A stretch of 38,186 nt of DNA from an uncultured Clostridia bacterium (GTDB lineage Bacteria; Bacillota; Clostridia; Oscillospirales; Acutalibacteraceae). The translations under genes were made by a program, and so were the position numbers. The notes under the pieces were generated by a model. The model ran no database searches, had not been told where the DNA came from, and saw only the letters and a program-made list of their open reading frames with translations. The stretch covers positions 1 to 38,186 of the forward strand of contig CALWIS010000222.1 of NCBI GenBank assembly GCA_944380795.1, read 5' to 3'. Positions 26,097 to 33,955 of the stretch are shown in pieces; the stretch's first letter is position 1; each line of letters opens with the position of its first letter.

Positions 26097-26125
26097 GAGT
26101 AAATTGGTTATTATTTCACTCTTAA
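26093..26125. promoter_or_regulatory. Inverted repeat in the cheA/flagellar-operon divergent region
   Basis: TTAAGAGT (26093-26100) and ACTCTTAA (26118-26125) form a perfect 8-bp inverted repeat 17 bases apart. It overlaps the proposed minus-35 region of cheA, so it may be an operator. The 379-base divergent gap (26024-26402) holds no gene. Confidence 0.35.
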
Positions 26126-26246
26126 CTGGAAATATATTGTATTTTAGTGGCAGTTGGCTAAGAAAAAGCGAAAAATTCTCCATTTTAGGAGTTGATTTTG
26201 AAAAAACGAACAATGTCTCTCAAAAGAAAATCTCCTTACTTTACTT

Positions 26247-26286
26247 TTAATTATATATTGCGTTGTACGAAAAACAACAGTATAAT
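26247..26286 (+). promoter_or_regulatory. Candidate promoters of the early flagellar operon
   Basis: Two overlapping signals are visible. A sigma-A type site has TTGCGT (26258-26263), 17 bases and TATAAT (26281-26286). A sigma-28-like site has TTAA (26247-26250), 14 bases and GTACGAAAA (26265-26273). The first is the better match and fits an early operon that must run before sigma-28 is active. The leader would be about 110 bases. Confidence 0.5.
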
Positions 26287-26402
26287 AATGTTTAATTCCT
26301 CGAACTTGGTCTATAAAAGAGGGGAAGCGTTTGTGGCTTCCGTATTAAGTTTACGATACTGGTCAGGTTTAGAGAGAGCGGTCACGAAAGGAAGGTCAGG
26401 GT

Positions 26403-27839
26403 ATGCCGAATCTATTGGGCGTTACAAATCCCGTCCCTAATTATGATAATACCAACAGCAATCGTCCGATTGTCAATGCACAAAAACCAGATAATCCTTT
26501 AGTGCAGAATGTGCCGGACCCAACCCGGGTAGTACGGCCGGACGCCAAAACAGAGCAACAAGGGGCGGATAATCCTCTTGCTTCCAATAATCTGCGGTAC
26601 GATTCCAATTTGCAGGTATTTTTGCAGCAGCTCCGGAATATGCCTGATCTAATGGGAGAACTCTCCAAGGTGGTCACGTTTTTGAACGGAATGGTTACCA
26701 CGCCGGGCCTTGACGCAGGGGTGGTACAGGAATTACAGACCCTTTTGCAGATGTTCCAGATGGATTCCGAGCAGTTCCGCAGCTTTTTCCTTTCTCAGAT
26801 CCAAACAGGGACGCGTTTTGGCGGGCCTTTATTTGCTATATTGCGCCAAGCCTACCAAAAGGCGGGAAGTGAAAGCGCAAAAGAAGCGATTCTTAACTTT
26901 GCAAAGCGGTACAGTGATTTCTCCTCCACTGCTCACATCAGCAATCGAATCCTACAAGAACTGGAACAGATTCGGAGCCGGATGCCGCAAAGCTGGCAGG
27001 GACAGCTTTCTGAACAGATGGCTTTGTTGGAAAACGGTCTGCATTCCGGAGACCGAGCAGGGAGCCTTAAATTGCTGCAAGGGCAGATACTGCCGTACTT
27101 GGGGTCATACATAAGCCGTTTTCACGACATGGGCGCAGTACGGAATTTTTTGAGCCTTTTGGTACTGGATATGACCCGGTACGAAAACGGTATGGAAAGC
27201 GAACTGCTTATGGCTTTCCGGCAGATGAGCAATTATGGGGATTCCCTTTCTGGCCTGTCCAAACTGAACGATGCCGAAGTCTGGAAGCTGCTGAAGGACA
27301 ACGAATTTACACTGGCTTCAAAATCTGATGTTTTTGCGGAAAAGATGGCCCAGGCTACCACCCGTGCGTTAAGCGGAGAATTCGGGACAGATATGCGGGA
27401 ATCTTTTCAGGAAATTCTGCGGGCTTTGATGATCAACGAGAGTGTGTATATGCCCTTGAATCATATGATGATTCCCTTGGAATATCAGGGAAAGAAAATG
27501 TACTCCGAATTCTGGGTAGACCCGGACGCAGAGGAACAATCCGGGGAAAGAAAAGGGGAAAAGAAGATCCAGTTCCTGTTTAAAATGGATATTGAATCCC
27601 TGGGCTTTTTGGAGATCACCCTTGCAGCCCATAATAATCAGATAGATTTATCAATTTATGGGCCTAAAGGGGTCACTGGCAATTCCAGCACTGTGGCAAA
27701 GGATTTGCAGGATATCCTGCAATCCCATGGCTTTAGTGAAAATAATATCCGGGTGTTGGACGAAAAACAGCCTCTCACACTGACAGAGGTATTTCCAGAT
27801 TTGTTTGAAGGGAAGCGTAGCATCAATGTCAAAATCTAA
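26403..27839 (+). CDS. FliK-like protein (YlqG type)
   Basis: The 478-residue protein has a polar, Asn/Pro-rich start, a helical middle (about 65-330), and a C-terminal domain (about 350-478) resembling the hook-length-control C-terminus: FKMDIESLGFLEITLAAHNN and IDLSIYGPKG. It most resembles Bacillus YlqG, which is likewise paired with a small FlhB-like protein and lies upstream of the main flagellar operon. Its role is not established. The window also holds a conventional fliK at 35794. GAAAGGAAGG lies about eight bases before the ATG. It overlaps the next gene by 14 bases. Confidence 0.65.
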   Translation: MPNLLGVTNPVPNYDNTNSNRPIVNAQKPDNPLVQNVPDPTRVVRPDAKTEQQGADNPLASNNLRYDSNLQVFLQQLRNMPDLMGELSKVVTFLNGMVTTPGLDAGVVQELQTLLQMFQMDSEQFRSFFLSQIQTGTRFGGPLFAILRQAYQKAGSESAKEAILNFAKRYSDFSSTAHISNRILQELEQIRSRMPQSWQGQLSEQMALLENGLHSGDRAGSLKLLQGQILPYLGSYISRFHDMGAVRNFLSLLVLDMTRYENGMESELLMAFRQMSNYGDSLSGLSKLNDAEVWKLLKDNEFTLASKSDVFAEKMAQATTRALSGEFGTDMRESFQEILRALMINESVYMPLNHMMIPLEYQGKKMYSEFWVDPDAEEQSGERKGEKKIQFLFKMDIESLGFLEITLAAHNNQIDLSIYGPKGVTGNSSTVAKDLQDILQSHGFSENNIRVLDEKQPLTLTEVFPDLFEGKRSINVKI

Positions 27840-28152
27840 TGAACAGCAGGAGCGCGCTGTGGCGCTCCGTTATGAACCCGAAAATGGAGCGCCAGTGATC
27901 GTGGCTTCCGGAATGGGATATTTAGCGGAAAAAATGGTGGAAATCGCATCCAAGGCGGGGGTGCCGGTGTATGAGGACAATTCCTTGGCCACTATTTTAT
28001 CCCAAATGGAATTGGGGAAGGAGATCCCGCCCGAGCTTTATCAGGCAGTGGTGGAGATCTACCTGTACTTTTTGAATTTCGACCCCAAGGACCCAGAAAA
28101 ATATCGTCGTGACCGTCAGGCAGCGGTTGGAGGTGAAGCAGATGGAACGTAA
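27826..28152 (+). CDS. Free FlhB C-terminal-domain protein (FlhX/YlqH type)
   Basis: The 108-residue protein corresponds to the soluble C-terminal part of the export-gate protein FlhB: AVALRYEPENGAPVIVASG, then LAEKMVEIASKAGVPVYEDN and IPPELYQAVVEIYLYFL. It has no membrane segments and starts just after where the autocleavage motif NPTH would be, so it mimics the cleaved fragment. In some bacteria such proteins substitute for the FlhB C-domain in export switching. The ATG at 27826 follows GAAGGGAAG and is preferred over a TTG at 27805. It is coupled at both ends to its neighbours. Confidence 0.85.
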   Translation: MSKSNEQQERAVALRYEPENGAPVIVASGMGYLAEKMVEIASKAGVPVYEDNSLATILSQMELGKEIPPELYQAVVEIYLYFLNFDPKDPEKYRRDRQAAVGGEADGT

Positions 28153-28729
28153 ATTTTTGATCTTGGATAGCCGAGACACACCTTTAGCACATGGATATCT
28201 TCAAGGGCGGCTGGATGTGCCAACTTGCCGGATCCAGGTGGAGGAAGATCCCAGCCTGGTTTTGGATCATGAATATATCAAACTGGTGGATATGTCAGGC
28301 CCTGGCGAGACGACAGAGGGCAGAATTCGCGGAGGCAAAGAAGACTGGATAGAGGTGGAGGTGCTCCGAACCGTTGGGGAAGAGCTGCGCAGGACTTTGC
28401 GTATCCCTGTATGGTTTGAAAGTTTTGTTTATCCAGTTTCAGGCAATTGGAAAGGTCGTGCCCGGGTAGAGGGACATGATCTCAGCTGCGGCGGGGTCTC
28501 CTTTTTTTGTGACAGGCCGCTGGAAATTGGGGAAACAGTGGAAATCGTGATCCCTGTTACATTGCAGCCCCTTGTTTTACAAGCAAAAGTGCTGCGTGTG
28601 CGCCCTTCGCCTCGGAATCGTCCGTTATATGCGGCTGAATTTCTCAACATGGTACGCGAAGAAGAAGCAATGGTATGCGAGGCTGTTTTTGAGATCCAGC
28701 TTCGATATGGAAAAACGCAAAAAATGTAG
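28142..28729 (+). CDS. PilZ-domain (putative c-di-GMP-binding) protein
   Basis: The 195-residue product has an N-terminal beta-rich part (about 1-90) and a C-terminal PilZ domain. The Arg-rich lead-in RRTLRIPVWF and the motif EGHDLSCGGVSFF (pattern D/NxSxxG) are the c-di-GMP contacts. YcgR-like proteins of this build slow or alter flagellar rotation when c-di-GMP is high. The Arg motif is less canonical than RxxxR beside the domain, so binding is likely but not certain. The ATG at 28142 follows TTGGAGGTG and overlaps the FlhB-like gene by 11 bases. Confidence 0.8.
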   Translation: MERKFLILDSRDTPLAHGYLQGRLDVPTCRIQVEEDPSLVLDHEYIKLVDMSGPGETTEGRIRGGKEDWIEVEVLRTVGEELRRTLRIPVWFESFVYPVSGNWKGRARVEGHDLSCGGVSFFCDRPLEIGETVEIVIPVTLQPLVLQAKVLRVRPSPRNRPLYAAEFLNMVREEEAMVCEAVFEIQLRYGKTQKM

Positions 28730-28766
28730 GGTTTTCCAGTGAAATTATACTGAAAATACATGGTGG

Positions 28767-28818
28767 CAGAATAGGCGGTTCGATTGTTTCCGGATTGCTT
28801 ATTCTGTTGTTGTTTTTG
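28767..28818 (+). terminator. Possible terminator after the PilZ gene
   Basis: A 10-bp stem with one G-T pair (28767-28776 with 28797-28806) is followed by a T-rich but interrupted tail. If active, it separates the three-gene unit from flgB. The remaining gap to 29168 is AT-rich, with no gene. Confidence 0.4.
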
Positions 28819-28999
28819 GCCGGTTTTATTAGGAATAATTTGTAAAAAGTTTCCAAAAGAATCAATCTTTGTTTTCTGATTTAAAAAGTAAATGTAGAGT
28901 ATGTATTTCTGTGTGAATTGACAAAGTAAAGCGGTAAATGCTTTTTTTACATAAACATCTCTTGAATTCTTTGGTTAATTATGTTATCATTTTTGAAGA

Positions 29000-29037
29000 T
29001 AAAAAAATCGATACATTTTGTCGAAGTGTATTATAAT
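29000..29037 (+). promoter_or_regulatory. Possible promoter before flgB
   Basis: TATAAT at 29032-29037 has only a poor minus-35 (TCGATA, 18 bases upstream). TGTCGAAGT at 29019-29027 with an A-run 14 bases upstream loosely resembles the sigma-28 sites. The 439-base gap 28730-29168 makes a separate promoter for flgB likely, but neither signal is strong. Confidence 0.35.
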
Positions 29038-29168
29038 CCATGCGGCTTACATATCAATAATATTAACAGAAATGTTGTTTGAGTTGTTGTGTTTACAGCA
29101 GGGATTTTACCCTTTCAATTTAAAAGGGTGGATAAAATAATGCATCGTGTAATGAGGGGGAAAGGTAA

Positions 29169-29552
29169 ATGGACATTTTAACCAGTAATTCCATGCTAAT
29201 GATGCAAAAATCCCTAGATTTTCTATGGAGCAAACAGTCCTGTATTTTGGATAATATTGCTAATGTAGAAACGCCAGGTTATAAAACTAAGTACGCAACG
29301 TTTGAAGAGTCACTGGCAAACGCTATCCGTTCTTCTGTCAAGGGCGGTGCTTCCTATTCTTCTGTGGAAAAGGCAATCGAGGATACATCGGTTCAAATCC
29401 ACGAAGCACAAGAAAGTACCCGAATGGACGAAAACGGTGTGAACATCACAGAGCAAATGACGGAGCTGACACGTAATGGCTACCAGCAGCAGTATGTGAT
29501 GAATGCGATTTCCAGTGATTTTTCTGTGCTGATGACCGCAATCCGCGGATAA
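29169..29552 (+). CDS. flgB: Flagellar basal-body rod protein FlgB
   Basis: The 127-residue protein has the rod-family N-terminus SLDFLWSKQSCILDNIANVETPGYKTK and the C-terminal EQMTELTRNGYQQQYVMNAI (both shortened here to motif extent: NIANVETPGYK, EQMTELTRNGYQQ). FlgB, FlgC and FliE build the proximal rod above the MS ring. A GAGGGGGAAAGG site lies before the ATG. It heads the classical order flgB-flgC-fliE-fliF. Confidence 0.95.
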   Translation: MDILTSNSMLMMQKSLDFLWSKQSCILDNIANVETPGYKTKYATFEESLANAIRSSVKGGASYSSVEKAIEDTSVQIHEAQESTRMDENGVNITEQMTELTRNGYQQQYVMNAISSDFSVLMTAIRG

Positions 29553-29568
29553 GGAAAGGAGCTTTAAA

Positions 29569-30015
29569 ATGGCTTTTTTAAGCTCGATGAATGTGGTAGG
29601 CTCCGGCTTGACAGCCCAGCAACTGCGTCTTGATGTGATTTCGGAAAATATTACCAATATTAACACCACCCGTACAGAAGATGGCGGCCCTTACCGGCGG
29701 AAGGTAGTGGTAATGGAAGAAAAGCCTATGAACTCCCGTTTCCGGGAAGTGCTGAGCCGGACTTCTGAAAACCTGAATGCAACAGGCGGTGGGGTTCAAG
29801 TTACAGAAATCGCAGAAGATCCTTCTGATTTTAAGTTGGTATACGATCCTACAAATCCGGATGCCAATGAGGATGGATATGTGGAAACCCCTAATGTGGA
29901 TTTGGTGAAGGAGATTTCCGATGCAATGGCCGCTAATCAGGCGTATTCTGCGAACGTGACGGCTTTTAATGTGCTCAAGCAGGTGGTTGCCAAGGGGTTA
30001 GAAATTGGAAAGTGA
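29569..30015 (+). CDS. flgC: Flagellar basal-body rod protein FlgC
   Basis: The 148-residue protein starts with NVVGSGLTAQQLRLDVISEN and ITNINTTRTEDGG, and ends with VDLVKEISDAMAANQAYSAN and a helix ending GLEIGK, the FlgC pattern. It is a proximal rod subunit exported without a signal peptide. AAAGGAGC precedes the ATG, and the gene is 16 bases after flgB. Confidence 0.96.
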   Translation: MAFLSSMNVVGSGLTAQQLRLDVISENITNINTTRTEDGGPYRRKVVVMEEKPMNSRFREVLSRTSENLNATGGGVQVTEIAEDPSDFKLVYDPTNPDANEDGYVETPNVDLVKEISDAMAANQAYSANVTAFNVLKQVVAKGLEIGK

Positions 30016-30036
30016 CGTAGAGTTGTACGAACATGG

Positions 30037-30067
30037 ATAACGCCGGGAAGGAAATCCCCGGCGTTAT
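30037..30067 (+). other. Intra-operon hairpin between flgC and fliE
   Basis: A perfect 11-bp GC-rich stem (30037-30047 with 30057-30067) with a nine-base loop and no T run. It is more likely an mRNA-stabilising or processing element than a terminator, since the operon continues. Confidence 0.6.
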
Positions 30068-30113
30068 ATGTAGTTTATGATAGTTAAGGAATAATAATTA
30101 AGGAGCATTGATT

Positions 30114-30428
30114 ATGAATTTTCAATCCATTAATCCTATAGAGAAGCTGTGGTCCAGCCCTCTGACGGCTGATTCCACCGAAAAAAGCAATGAGTCCCAA
30201 GCAGCCGGCAGTCTCTTTTCCGATGTCTTCCAGTCGCTGTTGGACAATGTGAAAGAGACGGATGCCGCCAAAAACGAGAAAGAGTATCTGTTGGCTACCG
30301 GCCAGTTGGATAATCCTGCCGAAATGACCATTGCATCCAGCCAGTATGAAGCTTCGGTTGCTTTGTTGGTACAAGTGAGAAATAAGGCTCTGGATGCATA
30401 CAATGAGCTCATTCGTATGAGCGTATAA
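30114..30428 (+). CDS. fliE: Flagellar hook-basal body complex protein FliE
   Basis: The 104-residue product contains FSDVFQSLLDNVKETDAAKN and ATGQLDNPAEMTIASSQYEA, then LLVQVRNKALDAYNELIRMS at the C-terminus, the FliE pattern. FliE links the MS ring to the rod. The ATG at 30114 is eight bases after AAGGAG; the in-frame TTG at 30108 is too close. Confidence 0.95.
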   Translation: MNFQSINPIEKLWSSPLTADSTEKSNESQAAGSLFSDVFQSLLDNVKETDAAKNEKEYLLATGQLDNPAEMTIASSQYEASVALLVQVRNKALDAYNELIRMSV

Positions 30429-30454
30429 ATTTTATTTCGGAAAGGTAGGTGGCA

Positions 30455-32089
30455 GTGGTGCCAGAAAAGCTAAAAGAGATTTCCGGCAAGGGAAAGGAAT
30501 GGTGGAAGAAAACCACCAAAAAAACAAAGGTGTTGCTGGGAAGTGTATTGATAGCCGTTCTGGTTGCTGTTGGTATCATTACCGCTGTCAATCTCAATCA
30601 GCCATATGCCGTTTTGTTTACCGGCTTGAATCAGTCGGAACTTTCGGATATTGTATCTTATTTATCGGATAATGGAGTGTCGGATTACCGCATCAACGGA
30701 GATGACACCATTCTGGTCCCACAAAATCAGGTGAACCAGCTGAAGGCGGATCTGGTAGTACAGGATTATCCCAAATCCGGTTCTTCTCATTCCACATATT
30801 TTGATAATGTAGGGATGCTGACTACGGAGTCAGAACGCAATACCCTTTATTTTTACGATTTAGAGGACAGTCTGGAGGCTGTTATCCGTTGTATGGATGG
30901 CGTCAGCGATGCAACGGTAAATGTTACCCCTCAGGAAGACAACTCTTATGTATTGGATAAATCCAGTACACTGGAAGCGAAAGCCTCCGTTATGGTAGTA
31001 ATGGAAAATGGCGGTAAGCTTTCCAACCAACAGGTAAGCGGTATCCGAAACCTGGTAAGCCATGCAGTCCAGGGGTTGGAGATCAGTAATGTAAGCATTG
31101 TCGATTCTTATGGAAACAGCTATTCCAGCGACAGCGCTTTGTCGGATGTGCAGGATACTTCCGCTCTGAAGCTGCAGCTTGAGGAACAGATCAATAATTC
31201 TCTGCGCAGCAATATCATGCAAGTTCTTTCTCCTTTGTATGGCAGCGAGAATATCACCGTCAGTGTTAACAGTATTGTAGACGTGGACCGCAGTGTGACG
31301 GAGTCTACCAATTATACTACCGAGGATTGGGCCGCAGATGGCAGCACCAATGGAGAAGGAATTATCGGTAAGAAGATCTATGATAAAGCGGTGGTCCGCG
31401 GCGAGGAGGATACGGCTGGTGGTACTGTTGGTACGGAAACCAATGCTGACACCAACGAGGAAACCGGCGGAGATATTGATACATATGTTGATGACGAGAT
31501 AGAAACCAACGGGAATGAAACCCAGGCCAGTTCTTCCGGCGAAGTGGATTATCTGGTAGACCAGGAAAACAAGCAGGTGGAACATGTGGCGGGAACCGTA
31601 AGCGATGTTATGGTGTCTGTATCTATTAACGGTACTACCGCTGGAAATGTGGATGTGGATTCCCTTTATGGACACATCGCTCGTGCAGCAGGCATTTCTT
31701 CCGATATGCAGGAGGACAAGATTTCTATCTTGGTAGAACCTTTCTATCAGGAAGAGGAGCCGCAGAACCCCGTGAGCATTGTATCAGAAACGATTCCGGA
31801 TGGGGTATTGTATGCTGCAGCTGGTGGGTTTGGATTATTCCTGCTCTTGTTGATTTTCTTCATTTTGATGGGAAGACGCCGCCACCGTAAGCTTCTTGCG
31901 GAACAGCAGGCTGCTATGGCAGAAGAAGATTTACCTCCCGTAGTGAAAACTGGAGCTGATGTAGCAGACCCCGCATTGGTGAAGAGTATGAACCTCCGCA
32001 AGGATGTGCGTAAATTTGCAGAGGATAATCCGGAAATCGCAGCGCAGATGCTGCGCAACTGGTTGCGGGAAGGAGATGGACAGGAATGA
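30455..32089 (+). CDS. fliF: Flagellar MS-ring protein FliF
   Basis: FliF of about 544 residues forms the membrane base of the motor. A membrane helix lies at about residues 26-47 (VLLGSVLIAVLVAVGIITAV), ring-building domains follow, and a second membrane helix lies near residues 450-473. The C-terminal tail (DVRKFAEDNPEIAAQMLRNW) binds FliG. Between about residues 315 and 375 lies an acidic, Thr/Asn/Gly-rich low-complexity stretch. Starts are GTG at 30449, 30455 or 30458; 30455 best fits AAAGG at 30441-30445. The gene overlaps fliG by 4 bases. Confidence 0.94.
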   Translation: MVPEKLKEISGKGKEWWKKTTKKTKVLLGSVLIAVLVAVGIITAVNLNQPYAVLFTGLNQSELSDIVSYLSDNGVSDYRINGDDTILVPQNQVNQLKADLVVQDYPKSGSSHSTYFDNVGMLTTESERNTLYFYDLEDSLEAVIRCMDGVSDATVNVTPQEDNSYVLDKSSTLEAKASVMVVMENGGKLSNQQVSGIRNLVSHAVQGLEISNVSIVDSYGNSYSSDSALSDVQDTSALKLQLEEQINNSLRSNIMQVLSPLYGSENITVSVNSIVDVDRSVTESTNYTTEDWAADGSTNGEGIIGKKIYDKAVVRGEEDTAGGTVGTETNADTNEETGGDIDTYVDDEIETNGNETQASSSGEVDYLVDQENKQVEHVAGTVSDVMVSVSINGTTAGNVDVDSLYGHIARAAGISSDMQEDKISILVEPFYQEEEPQNPVSIVSETIPDGVLYAAAGGFGLFLLLLIFFILMGRRRHRKLLAEQQAAMAEEDLPPVVKTGADVADPALVKSMNLRKDVRKFAEDNPEIAAQMLRNWLREGDGQE

Positions 32090-33126
32090 GTGAAGTTTCC
32101 TCCGAAGTAAAAGTGAAGCCTTCTTTGCAAAGAATGACTAAACAGCAAAAAGCTGCTGCTGTCATTGTTTCTTTGGGAATGTATAAGGCCTCCGGCATTT
32201 ATAAATACCTCACCCCGGAAGAGATCGAACAGTTAACGGTGGAAATCGCCAGACTGGGCTATCTGAAGCCTGAAGTGTCTGATGGTGTTCTGGATGAATA
32301 TTATCAGATGTGTATGACCAACAAGGCCGTGACAGAAGGCGGTTTGGAATACGCGAGAGCGGTTTTGGAGCAGGCATTTGGCGAACAAACGGCCAATAGT
32401 CTGTTGGACAAAGTAACAAAGGCTCTGAAAAATCGGAAGTTTTCCTTCCTGGACAAAGTGGACGCCAAGTCGCTGTTAATGACTCTGCAATATGAAAGAC
32501 CTCAGACCATTGCGTTGGTGCTCTCTTATGTAGATGCGGATAAGGCTGCTGCCGTGATTCAGGAACTGGATGACGCCACCCGAGTAAAAGTGGTGGAAAA
32601 TATCGCCACCATGGAGAGTGCGGCACCTGCGGCAATCAAAATTATTGAAGCCGAAATGGAGAAGAAGTTTACTTCGGTTATGTCCTCCACCAATGTACAG
32701 ATCGGCGGTATCGATTATGTAGCCGACGTGATGAACAACCTGGACCGTTCCAGCGAACGGGCAGTTTTCGATGGCTTGGAAAAAGACAATGCAGACTTGG
32801 CGGTGGAGATCCGCAAGCGTATGTTTGTCTTCGAAGATATCATCACCATGGACGATCGTTCCGTGCAGCGTTTCCTGCGCGATTGCGACAGAAAAGACTT
32901 GGTCCTGGCCCTCAAAGGCACCAACGAGGACGTGGCTCGGAAGATCTTCAGCAATATGTCCAGCCGTATGGCGGAAAGCATCCGGGACGACCTGGATATT
33001 ACCACCAATGTGCGTGTGCGTGATGTGGAAGAAGCCCAGCAGAGAATTGAGGATGTCATTCGCGATCTGGAAGAGAAGAACGAGTTGATTATCCTAAAGG
33101 GAAAGAAGGACGATATTATTGCCTAA
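32086..33126 (+). CDS. fliG: Flagellar motor switch protein FliG
   Basis: The 346-residue protein has the three FliG domains: an N-terminal FliF-binding part (MTKQQKAAAVIVSLG), a middle with ERPQTIALVLSYVDADKAAA and the C-terminal torque helix region (VFEDIITMDDRSVQRFLRD and KDLVLALKGTNEDVARKIF). The charged residues facing the stator are present. FliG converts ion flow through MotA/MotB into rotation and reads CheY-P via FliM. It overlaps both fliF and fliH. Confidence 0.97.
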   Translation: MSEVSSEVKVKPSLQRMTKQQKAAAVIVSLGMYKASGIYKYLTPEEIEQLTVEIARLGYLKPEVSDGVLDEYYQMCMTNKAVTEGGLEYARAVLEQAFGEQTANSLLDKVTKALKNRKFSFLDKVDAKSLLMTLQYERPQTIALVLSYVDADKAAAVIQELDDATRVKVVENIATMESAAPAAIKIIEAEMEKKFTSVMSSTNVQIGGIDYVADVMNNLDRSSERAVFDGLEKDNADLAVEIRKRMFVFEDIITMDDRSVQRFLRDCDRKDLVLALKGTNEDVARKIFSNMSSRMAESIRDDLDITTNVRVRDVEEAQQRIEDVIRDLEEKNELIILKGKKDDIIA

Positions 33127-33913
33127 TATCCTGTTAAAGCGTTTTCTGAAATCCCCGATTAAAACCTCTGTGGACGATTATGTTTTTCCGCAGGCCGATG
33201 AGTTGGAAACCGACGATCCGGAAACTGCTGATGCGGAAGACGCTTCTGACGCATCGGGAGAAAAATCATCAGATGCAGTAGGTATCATAGAGTTTGCGTC
33301 CATCCAAGCAGAAAAGATTATGGAGGACGCGCAACAGCGGGCAGAAACACTGGCCCGGGAAAGGCTGGAGCAGTCCGAGAAAGAAATCGAGGCTGCAAAA
33401 GAAGAGGCAAAGGCTGAGGGATACCGCCAAGGTTATGCCGAAGGCTTACAGCAAGCCCGATTGGAGGCAAGCGCAAAGCTAGAGGAACAACTCCGGCAAG
33501 AAACCCGTCAAGTGACAGAGTTTCTGGAAAAGGTCACCAATTCAAGGGAACAGCTCATACAGGATACCCAGGATGAGTTATGTGACCTGAGCATGGCTAT
33601 TGCGGAAAAAGTCATCCATATCAGCCTAAAAAGCAGCCGGGAAGTGATTGCCCGAATGATCCAGGTAGTCACAGAAAAAATGAAGCGTCGGGAATGGGTC
33701 CATATTTATGTGGGCGGCTGTGACGCAGCAGGGGTAGCACAGATCACCCCAGAACTTACTGTGGCCTTGGCCAGTCTATCTGACCATATTAAGATCATCC
33801 CTATGGCGGACGATGAATCCGGTACCTGCATTATTGAAACCCCGGATGAGATCATCGATGCCAGCGTTTCTACACAGCTGCAAAATATCAAAGATGTTAT
33901 GAAAGAAAGATAA
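33119..33913 (+). CDS. fliH: Flagellar export ATPase regulator FliH
   Basis: The 264-residue protein has an acidic, variable start, a long coiled coil (about 60-140) with AEGYRQGYAEGLQQARLEAS, then a C-terminal domain with DLSMAIAEKVIHISL, the FliH/YscL pattern. It holds the ATPase FliI in check and carries it to the export gate. It starts at a TTG overlapping the fliG end by 8 bases; GAAGGA lies eight bases upstream. Confidence 0.9.
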   Translation: MPNILLKRFLKSPIKTSVDDYVFPQADELETDDPETADAEDASDASGEKSSDAVGIIEFASIQAEKIMEDAQQRAETLARERLEQSEKEIEAAKEEAKAEGYRQGYAEGLQQARLEASAKLEEQLRQETRQVTEFLEKVTNSREQLIQDTQDELCDLSMAIAEKVIHISLKSSREVIARMIQVVTEKMKRREWVHIYVGGCDAAGVAQITPELTVALASLSDHIKIIPMADDESGTCIIETPDEIIDASVSTQLQNIKDVMKER

Positions 33914-33955
33914 GCACACGGTCTACACTGCGCCGGAAGAAAGGAGGTTGCTGCA

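Noticed and set aside
30860..31675. 271-codon open frame antisense to fliF
   Set aside because: It lies wholly opposite conserved fliF sequence and has composition expected of a shadow frame.
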